A program made the position numbers and the translations under genes. 62,731 bases of DNA. Source: Hortaea werneckii. Its lineage: Eukaryota; Ascomycota; Dothideomycetes; Mycosphaerellales; Teratosphaeriaceae. The notes beneath the pieces were generated by a model. The model was not told where the DNA came from. It searched no databases and worked only from the letters and a program-made list of their open reading frames with translations. The stretch lies in contig JBAOKB010000121.1 of the NCBI GenBank assembly GCA_037044905.1, forward strand, positions 1 through 62,731, given 5' to 3'. Below, piece by piece: positions 1 to 10,800 of the stretch (positions are counted from its first letter, which is position 1; every line of letters starts with the position of its first letter).

Positions 1-1006
1 GTGCCAGGTCTCCGATGCCAAAGCCGCCTACTACGTCCGCGCCGCCTGCTTAGCCGCAGGCTTCCCCAACACCACCGCCGCCTCCTCCGTCAACCGCTTC
101 TGCTCCTCCGGCCTCAAGGCCACCCAAGACATCGCCAACCAGATCATGACCGGCAGCATCGACATCGGTGTGGCCGTGGGCGCCGAGTCCATGTCCACCG
201 GCGGCGACCGCCTCGAGCGGCCCTTCGTCGACGAGATCATGAACTCCAACTCGCAAGACGCCAAGGACTGCATGCAGCCCATGGGCCAAACCTCAGAGAA
301 CGTCGGCAACGACTTCAACATTACACGTGAGCTGCAGGACCGCTACGCCGCGGAATCCTACCGCCGCGCCGAGGCTGCGCAGAAGGCCGGCTGGTTCGAC
401 GACGAGATCACACCCATCACGGTCAAGATCGACGGCAAGGACGTCACGCTCAACAAGGACGAGGGCGTCCGGCCCGGGACTACGTACGAGAGCCTGAGCA
501 AGATCCGCCCGGCCTTCACCCAGTTCGGCGGCGACAAGTCGACGGGCGGCAACAGCTCGCAGGTGACGGACGGCGCAGCCGCCGTGATGCTGATGAAGCG
601 CAGCAAGGCGATGGAGCTCGGCCAACCCATCGTAGCCAAGTACGTCGGCGCGACGGTAGCCGGGCTCGCGCCGCGCATCATGGGCATCGGCCCCTCGATC
701 GCCATCCCCAAGCTGCTGGGCAAGTACGGGCTCAGCATCTCCGACATCGACGTGATCGAGCTGAACGAGGCGTTTGCCAGCATGGCCGTCTACTGCCGCG
801 ACACGCTGAAGCTGGACTGGACCAAGATGAACCCGCGCGGTGGCGCGATTGCGCTGGGCCACCCGCTCGGCTGCACGGGCGCGCGCCAGATCGTCACCGG
901 CCTCAGCGAGTGCCGGAGGCAGAAGGCTAAGATCCTGCTGACGTCGATGTGTATTGGGACTGGGCAGGGTATGGCGGGTCTGTTTGTGAACGAGCAGGTT
1001 GATTAG
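1..1006 (+). CDS. Peroxisomal 3-ketoacyl-CoA thiolase, 3' part (5' end outside window)
   Basis: Catalyses the last step of fatty-acid beta-oxidation, cleaving 3-ketoacyl-CoA with CoA to acetyl-CoA and a shortened acyl-CoA. The frame is open from base 2, so the gene is truncated by the window edge and the first Met at 146 is internal. The thiolase motifs appear in order: the nucleophilic Cys in NRFCSSGLKA (Cys codon 101-103), NEAFA near 763-777, the GHPLGCTGARQ block near 857-889 with the catalytic His, and the second catalytic Cys in CIGTGQGMAG (Cys codon 950-952). It ends FVNEQVD-stop, and no intron is visible in this part. Fungal peroxisomal thiolases usually carry an N-terminal PTS2 signal, which would lie in the missing part. 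A cytosolic acetoacetyl-CoA thiolase is the alternative; the overall sequence reads more like the 3-ketoacyl type. Confidence 0.9.
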   Translation, partial: CQVSDAKAAYYVRAACLAAGFPNTTAASSVNRFCSSGLKATQDIANQIMTGSIDIGVAVGAESMSTGGDRLERPFVDEIMNSNSQDAKDCMQPMGQTSENVGNDFNITRELQDRYAAESYRRAEAAQKAGWFDDEITPITVKIDGKDVTLNKDEGVRPGTTYESLSKIRPAFTQFGGDKSTGGNSSQVTDGAAAVMLMKRSKAMELGQPIVAKYVGATVAGLAPRIMGIGPSIAIPKLLGKYGLSISDIDVIELNEAFASMAVYCRDTLKLDWTKMNPRGGAIALGHPLGCTGARQIVTGLSECRRQKAKILLTSMCIGTGQGMAGLFVNEQVD

Positions 1007-1507
1007 GGGAGTAGCATTTCTATAGTATTAGCGATATTGGAAATTCCTTTGAGTCTACATTTTCTTCAGTCACGTCTTGTCCCATCTAGTGTTCCGTCGT
1101 GCTGTAGTGTTCGGTATACGGTTGCTAGATACTTCCTAGGCATCTCCTCTATTTATACTGTTTGATTGAGCCTGGTCTCGCTGGTCCAGATAGTCATTGA
1201 TCGCACTGTTCAACGAGCTTACCGTCACCAGCAACGGGAGCTTTACGTAAACAATACCACATCGCTGGTCCATAACGGAGGTTCCCCGATGCATTTTAAA
1301 ACCCCAGTTGCAAAGGAATGAGGAGTAGACATCATTCAAAGGAAAAAGGTGACATTTGCAATCATCACTCATAACTTTTATGCATTTACGTCTCGCTTTT
1401 TTTTTTTATAATAATTCTTACTTCTAGCCTTTACATAATCCGTGAGGACTTGGGTATCGTCACCTATGTCATTATCACCATTCCTTCATTTCTGGGGAAA
1501 TCTCTCT
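1007..1507. other. Convergent intergenic region, thiolase/permease
   Basis: About 500 bp between the stop codons of two convergent genes. It is AT-richer than the genes and has a T-run near 1397-1408, typical of fungal 3' ends. I see no gene or RNA in it. Confidence 0.5.
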
Positions 1508-4006
1508 TTATTTCTCCGGATCGGTTCGGGAAGGCGAAGAGGCGCCCGCGTCTATGCTGGATTTCCGCAAGTCGGCGTCGGGCTGCTTGCCAAGAAGACC
1601 GAAGGTGAAGACCTGTGAGAAGGGGGATGATCAGTCTCGGGAGTCGGAGTGGCGGGCAGCAATTTTCGCAGCGGAAAACTTACACTAAGCATCTCTTTCC
1701 AGAAAGAGCTCGGAGGCCCATAGAACGTCTCCTCGTAGGCGTCGATGACGGGCCTGTCCCACACAAGATCGGCCTCGTTGGGCTTGACGAACTTGGTGCG
1801 CTTGATGAGTTTCCACGAGATGAAGAGGACCGGGGCAACGCCGACCATGACGTACTAGAGCAAGAGGTCAGTTGGGAAGAAGTCCCCGCAGAAGCGTCTG
1901 AGTGAAGCTTACAGTAGAGAAGAAGCTGTTGATGTTCCATGGGTAGAAGGAGGTGTACCCGAAGCAAAGGACGACGTGCAACAGCCAGATCAAGGCGATC
2001 CATGCACCGTACGGCTGGAAGTATCCGGTGTACTTGAACTCATTTCGATCGACACCTTGAGCCTTGCAAGCGCGGTAGAAGAAGATGTAGGTCACACACA
2101 TGATGATGTAGTCGATGAGACCTGGAAATTGCTTTGTTTAGTGCGCCGACATAAGATCGCAGGGAGACCTCTGGAAAACAACTTACCACCAGCCGTCACA
2201 AGGTTCACCAGCCAAGTGAGCACTTCCGCTGCCGAGTTGCCGACCTGCAAGAAGGACAGGAAGGGGAAGATCATGGTGATGACGAAGCAGAAGAGCGGCA
2301 CGCCGTTGCGGGTGCAAAAGCGCAGCGGCTTGGGTGCGCGGCCTTCAAGTGCAAGACCGTACAGGGTTCGCGTGGCGCAGTAGGTGTAAGTGTTGCCGGC
2401 GGAGAAGATCGAGGTCACAAGCAGAGCATTGACAATGTGTGGGAAGACCTGGACGTTGACTGCAGAATGACTTGTCAGATTTTCCGCCTGCATCGTCAAA
2501 ACACTGTTACCGATGTGGAGACTTACGGTTTCTCATGGCGATGACATAAGGCGAAGCACTAGATTCGATGCTCGCGTTAGCTAGGTCACGGCCGAACGAG
2601 GTTCGTCAACTTACGCAGCAGTGCCGGAAGCGTCCGAAGAGCCATTCACGACGTTGTCGAGAGTCGGATCGTTCCACGGGAGGATGATACCAACAGCGAG
2701 GGCGCCGCCGATGAAGAAAATGCCGAAACGCCAGTACACCGTCTTGAACGCAGTCTTGATATATTTCCTTGGGCGCATAGCCTCGGCGGCGACCATGCTA
2801 ATGTATTCGGGACCGACGACGGTGAAAGCCTGTTTACAAAAGTCAGCTGGACTGTTCCAGCATCAAATGCTGATAATCGCCAGGTACTTACAGCAGTGCC
2901 GTAGAGAGCGGCCAGGAAACCTTCGAATCTGCCGAGAGCACCATCGTCAAGATAGGCCCGGAACGCTCCTGGCGGGTCCTCCCAGTTGCGGAAACCGTAT
3001 ACATCGTTTTGCGGGTTGCCGCCCACCATCGTGATGAAGCTGGATTCCATCAGCAAAGGTCGTCTTCAAAGGCGCCGAGGAAATACTCACGTGAAAGCGA
3101 ACAGCATGAAGATCAAGATGACTTTGCCACCTGAGAGCCAGAATTCAGCCTCACCAAAAGCTTTCACAGCTAAGATGTTAATGGCACTACACTTGGATTA
3201 GCTTCGGGACTGGGTGCGTTAGGGCTTGGTGCATTGGGAAGATGAAAGGCCGGGAATCTCTAGTCAGGGTGCTTTGGGGAGAGGCTGCTTTGGGGTTTTC
3301 CATCGGGAGGAAGAGACGCATTGGCTGAAGCTTTGGAGGAGGTGCGTTGGGATTGCATCCGAGGCGCTTTTGGGAGGCTTACGCATAGAGGATCACACAG
3401 GCTATGCAGACAGCCCAGACCGGAATGTCGTCACGCCAAAAGGTAAGCACGGTGTGCAGAGCGGTGATTTCGAAAGGGATCAGGAATGCTTCATAAAAGA
3501 AGAAGTTCCAGCCTGCCATGAAGCCTTTTCCGGAAATGTTAGATGGCTTTCCCGGTCGAGCAGTGTTGAAGGGAGCTCACCAAAAGCATCGTCGACCCAT
3601 TTGCCTGCCAGACGGACGAAACCTCCGGAGACGGGGTAGGTGACGGTCATTTCGGCAATACAATTGTTAACCAGCGCGAGCATGCAAGATTGGACGATGA
3701 ATGCAAGGAGGAGGTTTGCCGGTCCAGCGTGTTGGAGTCCAGTACCGATCGAAACTGCCCCGCCGTCAGCGCCGACCCCAGTTATCGCTAGCTTTTGTAC
3801 CGACCGAACAAAGCCGTGCCAATGGAGCCTCCAATGGCTAGCAGCTGAATCTGTCTGTTCCGCAATTTACGGTGCAGACCATCCGCATTCTCGTTCTCGC
3901 CGACGGCGACGTCACCGCCCTCGGACCCATTGTAGGGCGGGGGCTCGAATCCAGCGTCGAAAGGATCCGCGGATCCGGACTTCTTCGTCTTGTCGAACCA
4001 GCCCAT
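1508..4006 (-). CDS. Amino-acid permease (APC superfamily, YAT/AAT family), 11 exons
   Basis: Plasma-membrane proton-coupled amino-acid uptake. By hand the gene splices as 4006-3805, 3754-3581, 3524-3383, 3186-3091, 3039-2892, 2829-2615, 2558-2527, 2459-2187, 2121-1913, 1854-1684 and 1612-1508, all GT-AG and in phase, giving 588 aa, the usual size for the family. The cytosolic N-terminus (MGWFDKTKK) precedes the first membrane segment AIGGSIGTALFVSIGTG, the hallmark of YAT permeases. Later blocks YPVSGGFVRLAGKWVDDAFG, GPEYISMVAAEAMRPRKYIK and YTGYFQPYGAWIAL match the family, and the tail ends in TDPEK. About 12 hydrophobic segments are visible. It resembles dicarboxylic or general amino-acid permeases (Dip5/Agp2 type), but the substrate cannot be read from sequence. 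The upstream region holds GATA-factor sites. Confidence 0.9.
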
Positions 4007-4426
4007 GATGTATAGAGGTAGGGAGGGGGAGTGTGGGGTGTCGAGAGAAGAGAGGGAAGGAGGGGGGTGGGAGAAGAAAAAGGCTACCGTACGCCGAGGG
4101 ACGCCAGGTTATTCATACTACTGCGTAAGAAGGCTCGCCAACGCCGAGCCCAGCTTGCAGAGGGATCTACGGGTAGGTTTCGTTAGGCTGGGCCAGCAAT
4201 GCCACGCGACAGGCCCATGTCTATGCTGTGCATAACTTAACCGAGACTAAGGTAAGATAGGGTATAGTGACGCTCTGTATCCTCTCAGCCTTGCAGCGAT
4301 TGTAACCAGAACGGTCAATTTGATTTGCTTTGCGCGGATCTGGGCCCTGCTGCGCCCTGGTAAGATGTCTCGCGCGCCCCCAGAGGCTAAGGCACCCTCC
4401 GCCTCGCTCGATGCCAAGGCTGAAGT

Positions 4427-4770
4427 TGATAAGAGAGACTGCGCTAGTCCTCTTGGGGGACTAGAGCGTCATCCTAGCGCGGGGCGGGAGAAGCGGCAGT
4501 GACGGATACAAGATGACCCTCTCTCTTTTCACCTCATGGAGCAAAGACATCCAAGAGGTACTGATAAGGCGCGCACCCCTCATCAAGCTTTCCTTGCCAT
4601 GTCGTACATGTTCACCACGTCAGGTTGTATCTTACACCCACCCCTCCATCTCTACTATGTACTTAGCCGGAGTAGCGCCACCCCAAGAACAGTCACGTGG
4701 GGTTGGGGTAGACCCCCTCGTGGTGGAGGAACGGTGTTGGAGCCAGGCGAACCTTACTTCCAACTTATCA
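4427..4770. promoter_or_regulatory. Three TGATAA (GATA-factor) sites upstream of the permease
   Basis: TGATAA occurs at 4427-4432 and 4562-4567 and as TTATCA at 4765-4770, about 420, 560 and 760 bp upstream of the permease start at 4006. HGATAR is the binding site of AreA/NIT2-type nitrogen regulators, which commonly control amino-acid permeases. The sites are seen; their function is inferred. Such hexamers also occur by chance. Confidence 0.4.
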
Positions 4771-5151
4771 GCTGCGAGGAATGACCAGCTCCAAACGGCC
4801 CTTCCATTGGCTGCGCCCACTCTTTCTTCCTGCCTCAGGTTGTCCAGCAGTCAACGTCACTCACTCCTCTCTCCCATCCCGGTCAAAGGTCCGACCACTC
4901 ATCTCCTCCAGCAGATTTTCTTCCTCGGCTCGCTACGCAGTATGTACATACTGTAGTTCGTTGGGCCTGCCGAAGTGACCGTATGTCATGGTCTGCCATC
5001 TGCCTAAATCCGACCACTTAAGTGACTGAATCAAGAGAGCTCCACCCTACTCGTTGACCGCTAGGAGGTACAGTGTGCCACCACCGCCACTTTCCAGGTA
5101 TCCGGGTCTCGATCGGCTCCGAGCTGTTGCTGAGTATTCTATTATATTATC

Positions 5152-5174
5152 AAAAAAAAAAAAAAAAAAAAAAA
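5152..5174. repeat. Poly-A homopolymer, 23 nt
   Basis: An uninterrupted run of 23 A on the + strand. It could be a retroposed poly-A tail or simple slippage. I see no element next to it that would decide. Confidence 0.8.
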
Positions 5175-6383
5175 GGCCGCTTCTCGATTTCTGGTGGGCA
5201 CGTGAGACCGGTGTGCGCGCTTGATGCGCTTGTGTAAATTGTGAAACACTCTGCATGCTCGACCAAGACTCTCAAGTAGCTTAATTACGCCTCTACGGAC
5301 ATTTGATACTCTAGTATGCACTCCGAAGGTTCGACTGTTTCCAAACGTCCTTAGGACCCTTGGGCAGGTTCCACGAGTGAACAGCGCATCTGGCAATCAC
5401 TGCACACTTTTCCTATCAGAACGTGTCGAGCGAGGAGTTGATATCTACCGCTATGTTGTGTAGAGAGCGACTTGTTTCACAGATCTCATCAATGGACATG
5501 TATACTCTGACATGGATGCCCGCTATATCTATGGTGATATGCAATATATACGTATCTACCTACCCAGATCGTTGGTACGCTTCCAAAAGTGGAGATAATG
5601 CCTGATTCGTGCCCTGCGAGCACGGCGACTCGCGAAACTTGTCTGTCGTACTCAAAGGTGCGAGGCGCACGCTTGTCCTTACGAAGTGTTCCTGCCAGTT
5701 TTGGTATGACCGGGAAGCATTCTGCGGCCTGTTCTGGGGACCCCATGAGCTCAGTGACATCTTGCACGCAGTAGTGTAATGTCGTGCAGCACAGGGTCTT
5801 TTTGTGCATGGTAAATACTTGAATCAACGGCGTTTACGAGTCATGCAACTCTATACGCTGCTCGAACGCTCGACGCTGACCTTCACGGTGGCATCTTGGG
5901 AGTTCCAATACCAAATGGTCATCTATTGACTATTCTTTAATCGGCTAGTACTTCTTTGCTACTTACTTGAAACTTCGGTGAGCTTTGCAGCAAAGCAAGC
6001 TGGGACATGGCGAAACTGCGGATGCAATCATAACCCTGATTAACCCTAACATATTTACAATCGGCTCCTGAGAACAATCCCGCAGTTGTGTGGCATTGAT
6101 CAAGCCCTTGTTCAGCACGATACAAAGTACAATGAAGATGAGCATGTGCGTTGATCGAGGTTGCCGAAAGAGCTCTCAGTTCCATCTAGGTACCATGGAA
6201 CAGCCGCCAGATTCGCAAAGTCACAATTCGATCTTTGCCCACAGATTTTCCCCTGCGTATGCTCAATCCTCCCATTCGAATATGCCATCTACATTCAGAG
6301 ATGACATATCTCTAAGCCCGTAGGACAGTCTCAACTTCTCCAACACCATCTGAATCCGAGAAGACCAGCATAACACTTGCTTC

Positions 6384-7081
6384 TTACATGGTCGAGTCGG
6401 CACACCCAGTCCCCACAACAATATTGCCCTCGCAATCAGTAATGCAGCACGCAGCAGAATAGACACCACCAGCGGAGGCGCAAGTAAACGCATCCTCAGT
6501 ACCGTATTGGTAGTCTTGAGCCGTATCACCGCTCCAGGAGCAGGTGTTCCCGTCACCGACTTGACTGGCGGCATTAACAGCCTTGAGACGCTTCTCGGGC
6601 GTGTCCTCCGTGTCGTAGATAGCCGACGACGTTCAGCGCGGTAAAGGATACGCCGTTGCAACGGACGCCCTGCGAGAAGAGCGATCGGACGGTATTCGTG
6701 CCGGCCCCGAAGATGTTGGCGTAGTAAAAGGCCGCCTCTGCCACCCGATCGGCTCCTGGCCCACCGGAGGCTGCGCAAGTCCAGGAAGACTCAGCAATGG
6801 CCGTGACACTCATGCCGAGGGCTGTGGCGAGGATCTGGACGGCTTTCTGGGTGCTTGTCAGCTCTTCTGATGTTCCGTGGTCGGTGTCGATAATGACTGA
6901 CCATATTAGGCAGTTCCAAGAAGGATGTGTATGTTGAAGGTTCAATGTCTCTGAAACGGACTCAGCTACCCACGACAGTAGAGATGATGGGGGGAAAGCA
7001 TGAGCCATAGCCGGTACAGCGTGGATTTTTATATGTCCGAAGGCCCCCAATGTCTATGAAGTCGCGCTCTGGAAAGCCAGC
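6384..7081 (-). CDS. Hypothetical Cys-rich protein, spliced, 5' end unresolved
   Basis: I do not recognise the family. Three consecutive minus-strand exons read through in phase. The first runs from 7081 (acceptor CTCTAG) to a GTAGCT donor at 6969 and contains NPRCTGYGSC. The second starts at 6896 with VIIDTDHGTSEEL and runs to a GTATCC donor after GVRCNG. A 46-nt intron with a branch-like CTGAAC then leads to the last exon (DTPEKRLKAVNAASQVG) and the stop at 6384-6386. Cys residues recur in SSWTC, VRCNG, NTCSW, FTCAS, AACCITDC and GTGCA, a pattern suggesting a disulfide-rich secreted protein. The N-terminal exon or exons and any signal peptide are not resolved; one candidate start lies near 7170. 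Without the 46-nt intron the frame breaks, so a frameshifted pseudogene is the alternative. Confidence 0.45.
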
Positions 7082-7856
7082 CTAGAGAGAACCACCCAAT
7101 TGAGACCGAAGCGAACCAACAGCAACTAATGCATATGATCGCCCCAGAAGGATCTGATTGAGCAACAGGTCATTCAGAAGCATTGGTCGTATTTCTCACG
7201 AGCGCTTCGATCTTCATCGTTTGGCCTCACACCGCAGCTTTAAAGCCCCAAATCGATCCATAGCCTGAAGTAAGCCTTCCGTGGTACGCAGGAAGCCATG
7301 TCTAGATTGAACGAAGTCGTGCTTGATAACGAAGTTGCATCCGCTAGCCACGCACCAAGGGCTACCAGAAGGGGCAGGAGATGCTTGAAAAAAGTCCGAA
7401 GGAACGGCCAAGAAGTTTCACTCGTCAGCGGGAATCCCTCTCGAGATGCGAGCCAATGCGAATACGCAGCGAAGCGAGGACATGGAGTCCTTTTAGCAGT
7501 AGCCAATCTAATGTCCAAATGCTCGTCAGGTTCAATCAAGTGTTATTACTATACGTGACAATTGTACAAGCTACCAATGTCCCTAATCTTGCTCCCAAGA
7601 CTTTTATCCCCAAGTCTTGCTCGACTGCAAGCCCCAACACGGCAACAAACGCCAACACATCCCAAACCACCTGCCCAATACCACAGCCAAAACGCCCGAG
7701 CAATGCAAAGAATAGATCGCAAAAAAAAAAAAAAAGTCAGATCGAACAAAGAAACCCTTCCTACTCCAGCCACGAATGGCGACCAGAGCCAGGCAGGTCG
7801 TTGATCCAACCCCTAACCCTGTCATCGACCGCCATCGACGAGAGTGACGCACCATC
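7082..7856. other. Unresolved region, probably 5' part of the Cys-rich gene and 3' end of the chitin synthase
   Basis: Several overlapping minus-strand open frames (7539-7240, 7411-7214) could contribute 5' exons to the Cys-rich gene, but none joins convincingly. A run of 15 A lies at 7721-7735, just beyond the chitin synthase stop. No separate gene is supported. Confidence 0.3.
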
Positions 7857-10800
7857 CTATAGCTGCCCACTGAGGATGGCTTCCGTCGCACTACCGATAT
7901 ACTGCCTACGAGAATCCAACGGGACGCCGAAACGCCTCTCCAACTCGGCCTTGATGCTCTTCTTAGTGATGGTCATGAGGTCGGCGTTGCGGAGGATATC
8001 GCGGATCTCGGCCAGGATGGCGTCGTCGCTCGGCAGCTGGAGGTCGGCCATTTCCATCTCAGAGCCGGAGTAGTTGCGCGACGGCATACCCATGCCCATG
8101 CCGCTTTCGGAGGGGGCGAGAGACATCCTCGATCCGCCGAAGGGTCCGTACATCGGGGAAGGTACGCCCAGCTGGCTCATCGGCCGGGATGGGGGGAAGT
8201 TCTCGCCGCCGTACATGGACATGGCAGGGTGGTAACTCTTAGTTCCGTAGCTGACACCGGAGATCTCCGAGCGAGCATCCATGTCCTTATGAGTCGCGGC
8301 ATCCTCCCAAAGCTCCGCCTGGTATTCCTCCCACCGCTTCTTAGGGATACTATCCGGGTCGAACTTGCCTTCGTCGCTCATCAGGATCTGCTTGCCGGAC
8401 TCTCCCGTGACCATGCGCGTGTTGCCCCAGGAGAAGTCGTCCATGTACCAGAAGGAGTACAGCGGCAAGGCGCAGGCGAACACGGGCGTGGCGCAGATGT
8501 AGATCAGCATCCAGCCGATCATCTCCCACTTCCTACGCAGGATGAAGATGATAGCTTGCAACCCGTAGATGGCGCCCAACAATATAAAGGCCGTCACAGG
8601 CACCGTGTCCGGGTGGCTGATGCACTGGTAGATGAGGTATGCGATATATCCCACGATCACCGGTTGCACCAGGGTACTCAGCAAGTCCAGGAAGACGACG
8701 AAGCGCATACTAAAGCAGCAGAACCCACAGAGTTGCTGGAGCGGGATCAGCTCGATGAGGTTGTGCACCGTACTGTTGATCCAGCGACGGCGCTGCGACA
8801 TGAAGACGGCCCAGCTGTCCGGTGCTATCGTCCAAGCGTGCGCGCGCATAATATACTTCGTCTTGAACTTGGAGTGGTGCTTGAGCAGCAGCGTCGTCAG
8901 GAACCGATCCTCTCCGAGATGGAGCAGGTTCTTCATGTGCAGGGTATCGACACGGATCTGACTATAATCCTCGACAATCTCCCGGGACACGAAGAGGGGC
9001 TTACCACTCTCAGCGGCTCGGATGCGGTACATGGTGAAACAGCCAGGCAAGCAGGTGACGGAGCCAAAAAGCGATTCGAAGGCCTTGGTGAGGTTGTGCG
9101 AGATGTAGTATTCGTAGACCTGCATCATGGTGATCATGGAGTGCTTGGCGTTCGACAGTGCCGTTTCACCGCACACTGCTATGAGTTTGGTGTCGTGCAA
9201 GAAAGCCGAGACGAAGCGATTAGCTGCGTCAGGAGCCACGACCGTGTCGGCGTCGATTTGCAGCAAGAATTCGTAGAAGGTGGGATTGACACCTATCACG
9301 TTTCGTATCTGGTGATGTAGCTCCAGCTCCATGGGCGTCATAGGGAGGTTGTAGTGCACGCGGTTCAAGAAGCGCATGAGCAACATTTGCGAATCACGCT
9401 TGCCACGGTTACCGGGTCTGTTCGTTTAATTAGCATGCTACCACATCATTCCCATCCAAGCGCTCTATGACTTACCTCGACACCTCGCTTGGCTTTCCAA
9501 CCTTGACGACGACAATGAATGGCACAATATGCCCCTGGACTTCATACAGGCCGGAGTAGATCTTTGCCATATTGTGCTGCTTAAGCCCTTCGCCGAGAGA
9601 CTCAAAGCTCAAGGGTTCTGGATCGACATTCTCCGGCACGCCCAAGATATCCAACACGATTCGCGGCGTGGGTCTGTCGTTGCCCTGACCGATAATCATA
9701 CCATCGCAGACAATGAACAGCAGTTTGCGCTTATCGTCGTACTTCATCCTAGCGGCACTGTCGATAGCACGACGGAGCGAGTCCTCATCTTCCGTGTAGG
9801 CAGGGACAGTAGCAATGATGAACTTATCAAGATTCTCCGGCATGCTCTTCTTTCCAAACTGCAAGGCAGCCAAGAATTTGACACCAATGACACTAACCAA
9901 GACCAAACTGATTGCCAGCAGAATGTACTTTGCGAACAAGCACTGTGGGGAGTTTCTGGTATCGAGGTTGCCGACATAGAACAGGTTGTCCATGCAAGTC
10001 TGCATCCTGTTCCGCAGGCCTTCATCGATGTTGAGCGCTTCCCAATATTTGGTCAGGTCCTGACCAGATCGCTGCGTGAAGAGATCCACCACTGACTGGT
10101 CCATGTAGTTGCTTGAGGGCTTATCCTTAGGCACATCATAGCCAGCCGGATAGTCTGGACTTCTTCCTCCAGCAGTGTAAGAAGTAAAATCATACACTCT
10201 CCCTTTGATGTAACCGATGTTGTTGCTCTTGTCGGCCAAAGTCTTGATGTATTCCGGGCTGTAACCCACGTTACCTTTCCAATAGTTTCCTTTGAGCATG
10301 ATCATCTGTTCGGTAAACCAATCCGGACGAGAGTCGTTCGTCGCCCATCGGAAGTCGTGGTACTGCGCGTTTGTATCAGTCCTGGAGATGGTAAGAGGCT
10401 GGTTGGTGTAGTTATGCGTCTTGTAATCCAGCTGTACGGCTGGGTCAATGCCTCCCTCATCCACGCCTTGACACAAAGCGGAGACTTGCACTGGGAACAG
10501 ATTCGTCGCATCTGTCCCGGCATACTTCTCGAGCGCCGACTCGGATACAATGGACGGATAGTGCGCCGGCATGAATTTCCCAAAATCAAACACCACACCT
10601 CGAATAGCAATGTAAGACTTCGCTCCATCCTCGCCGTTGAAGGAGGTCAACTCTGCCTCCGAATAGACGTGCTGTGTTGGGCAGATAATCCTAGGAATGC
10701 CCACCATGAAGAAAATGACGAACGCGCATGCAATCCAGATCATAAGGTTGATAGCCAATTTCTCTCTCCATGCGACCTGGACGTCTTTTCTCTGGATCCT

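Larger units (their letters stand above)
4007..6383. other. Gene-poor region upstream of the permease
   Basis: About 2.4 kb with only short open frames on both strands, none with a recognisable domain. It holds the permease promoter and a long poly-A tract. One minus-strand frame (5489-5827, 112 codons) is not convincing as a gene. Confidence 0.4.

Noticed and set aside
146..1006. Thiolase as a complete 286-aa protein starting at Met 146
   Set aside because: The catalytic Cys block NRFCSSGLKA lies upstream in the same open frame, so Met 146 is internal and the gene is truncated by the window.
4513..4956. 147-codon + strand frame upstream of the permease
   Set aside because: No domain, and it lies in the stretch that holds the permease promoter GATA sites; more likely non-coding.
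8229..9320. 363-codon + strand frame inside the class V chitin synthase
   Set aside because: It is antisense to a highly conserved catalytic domain; composition is that of a shadow frame.
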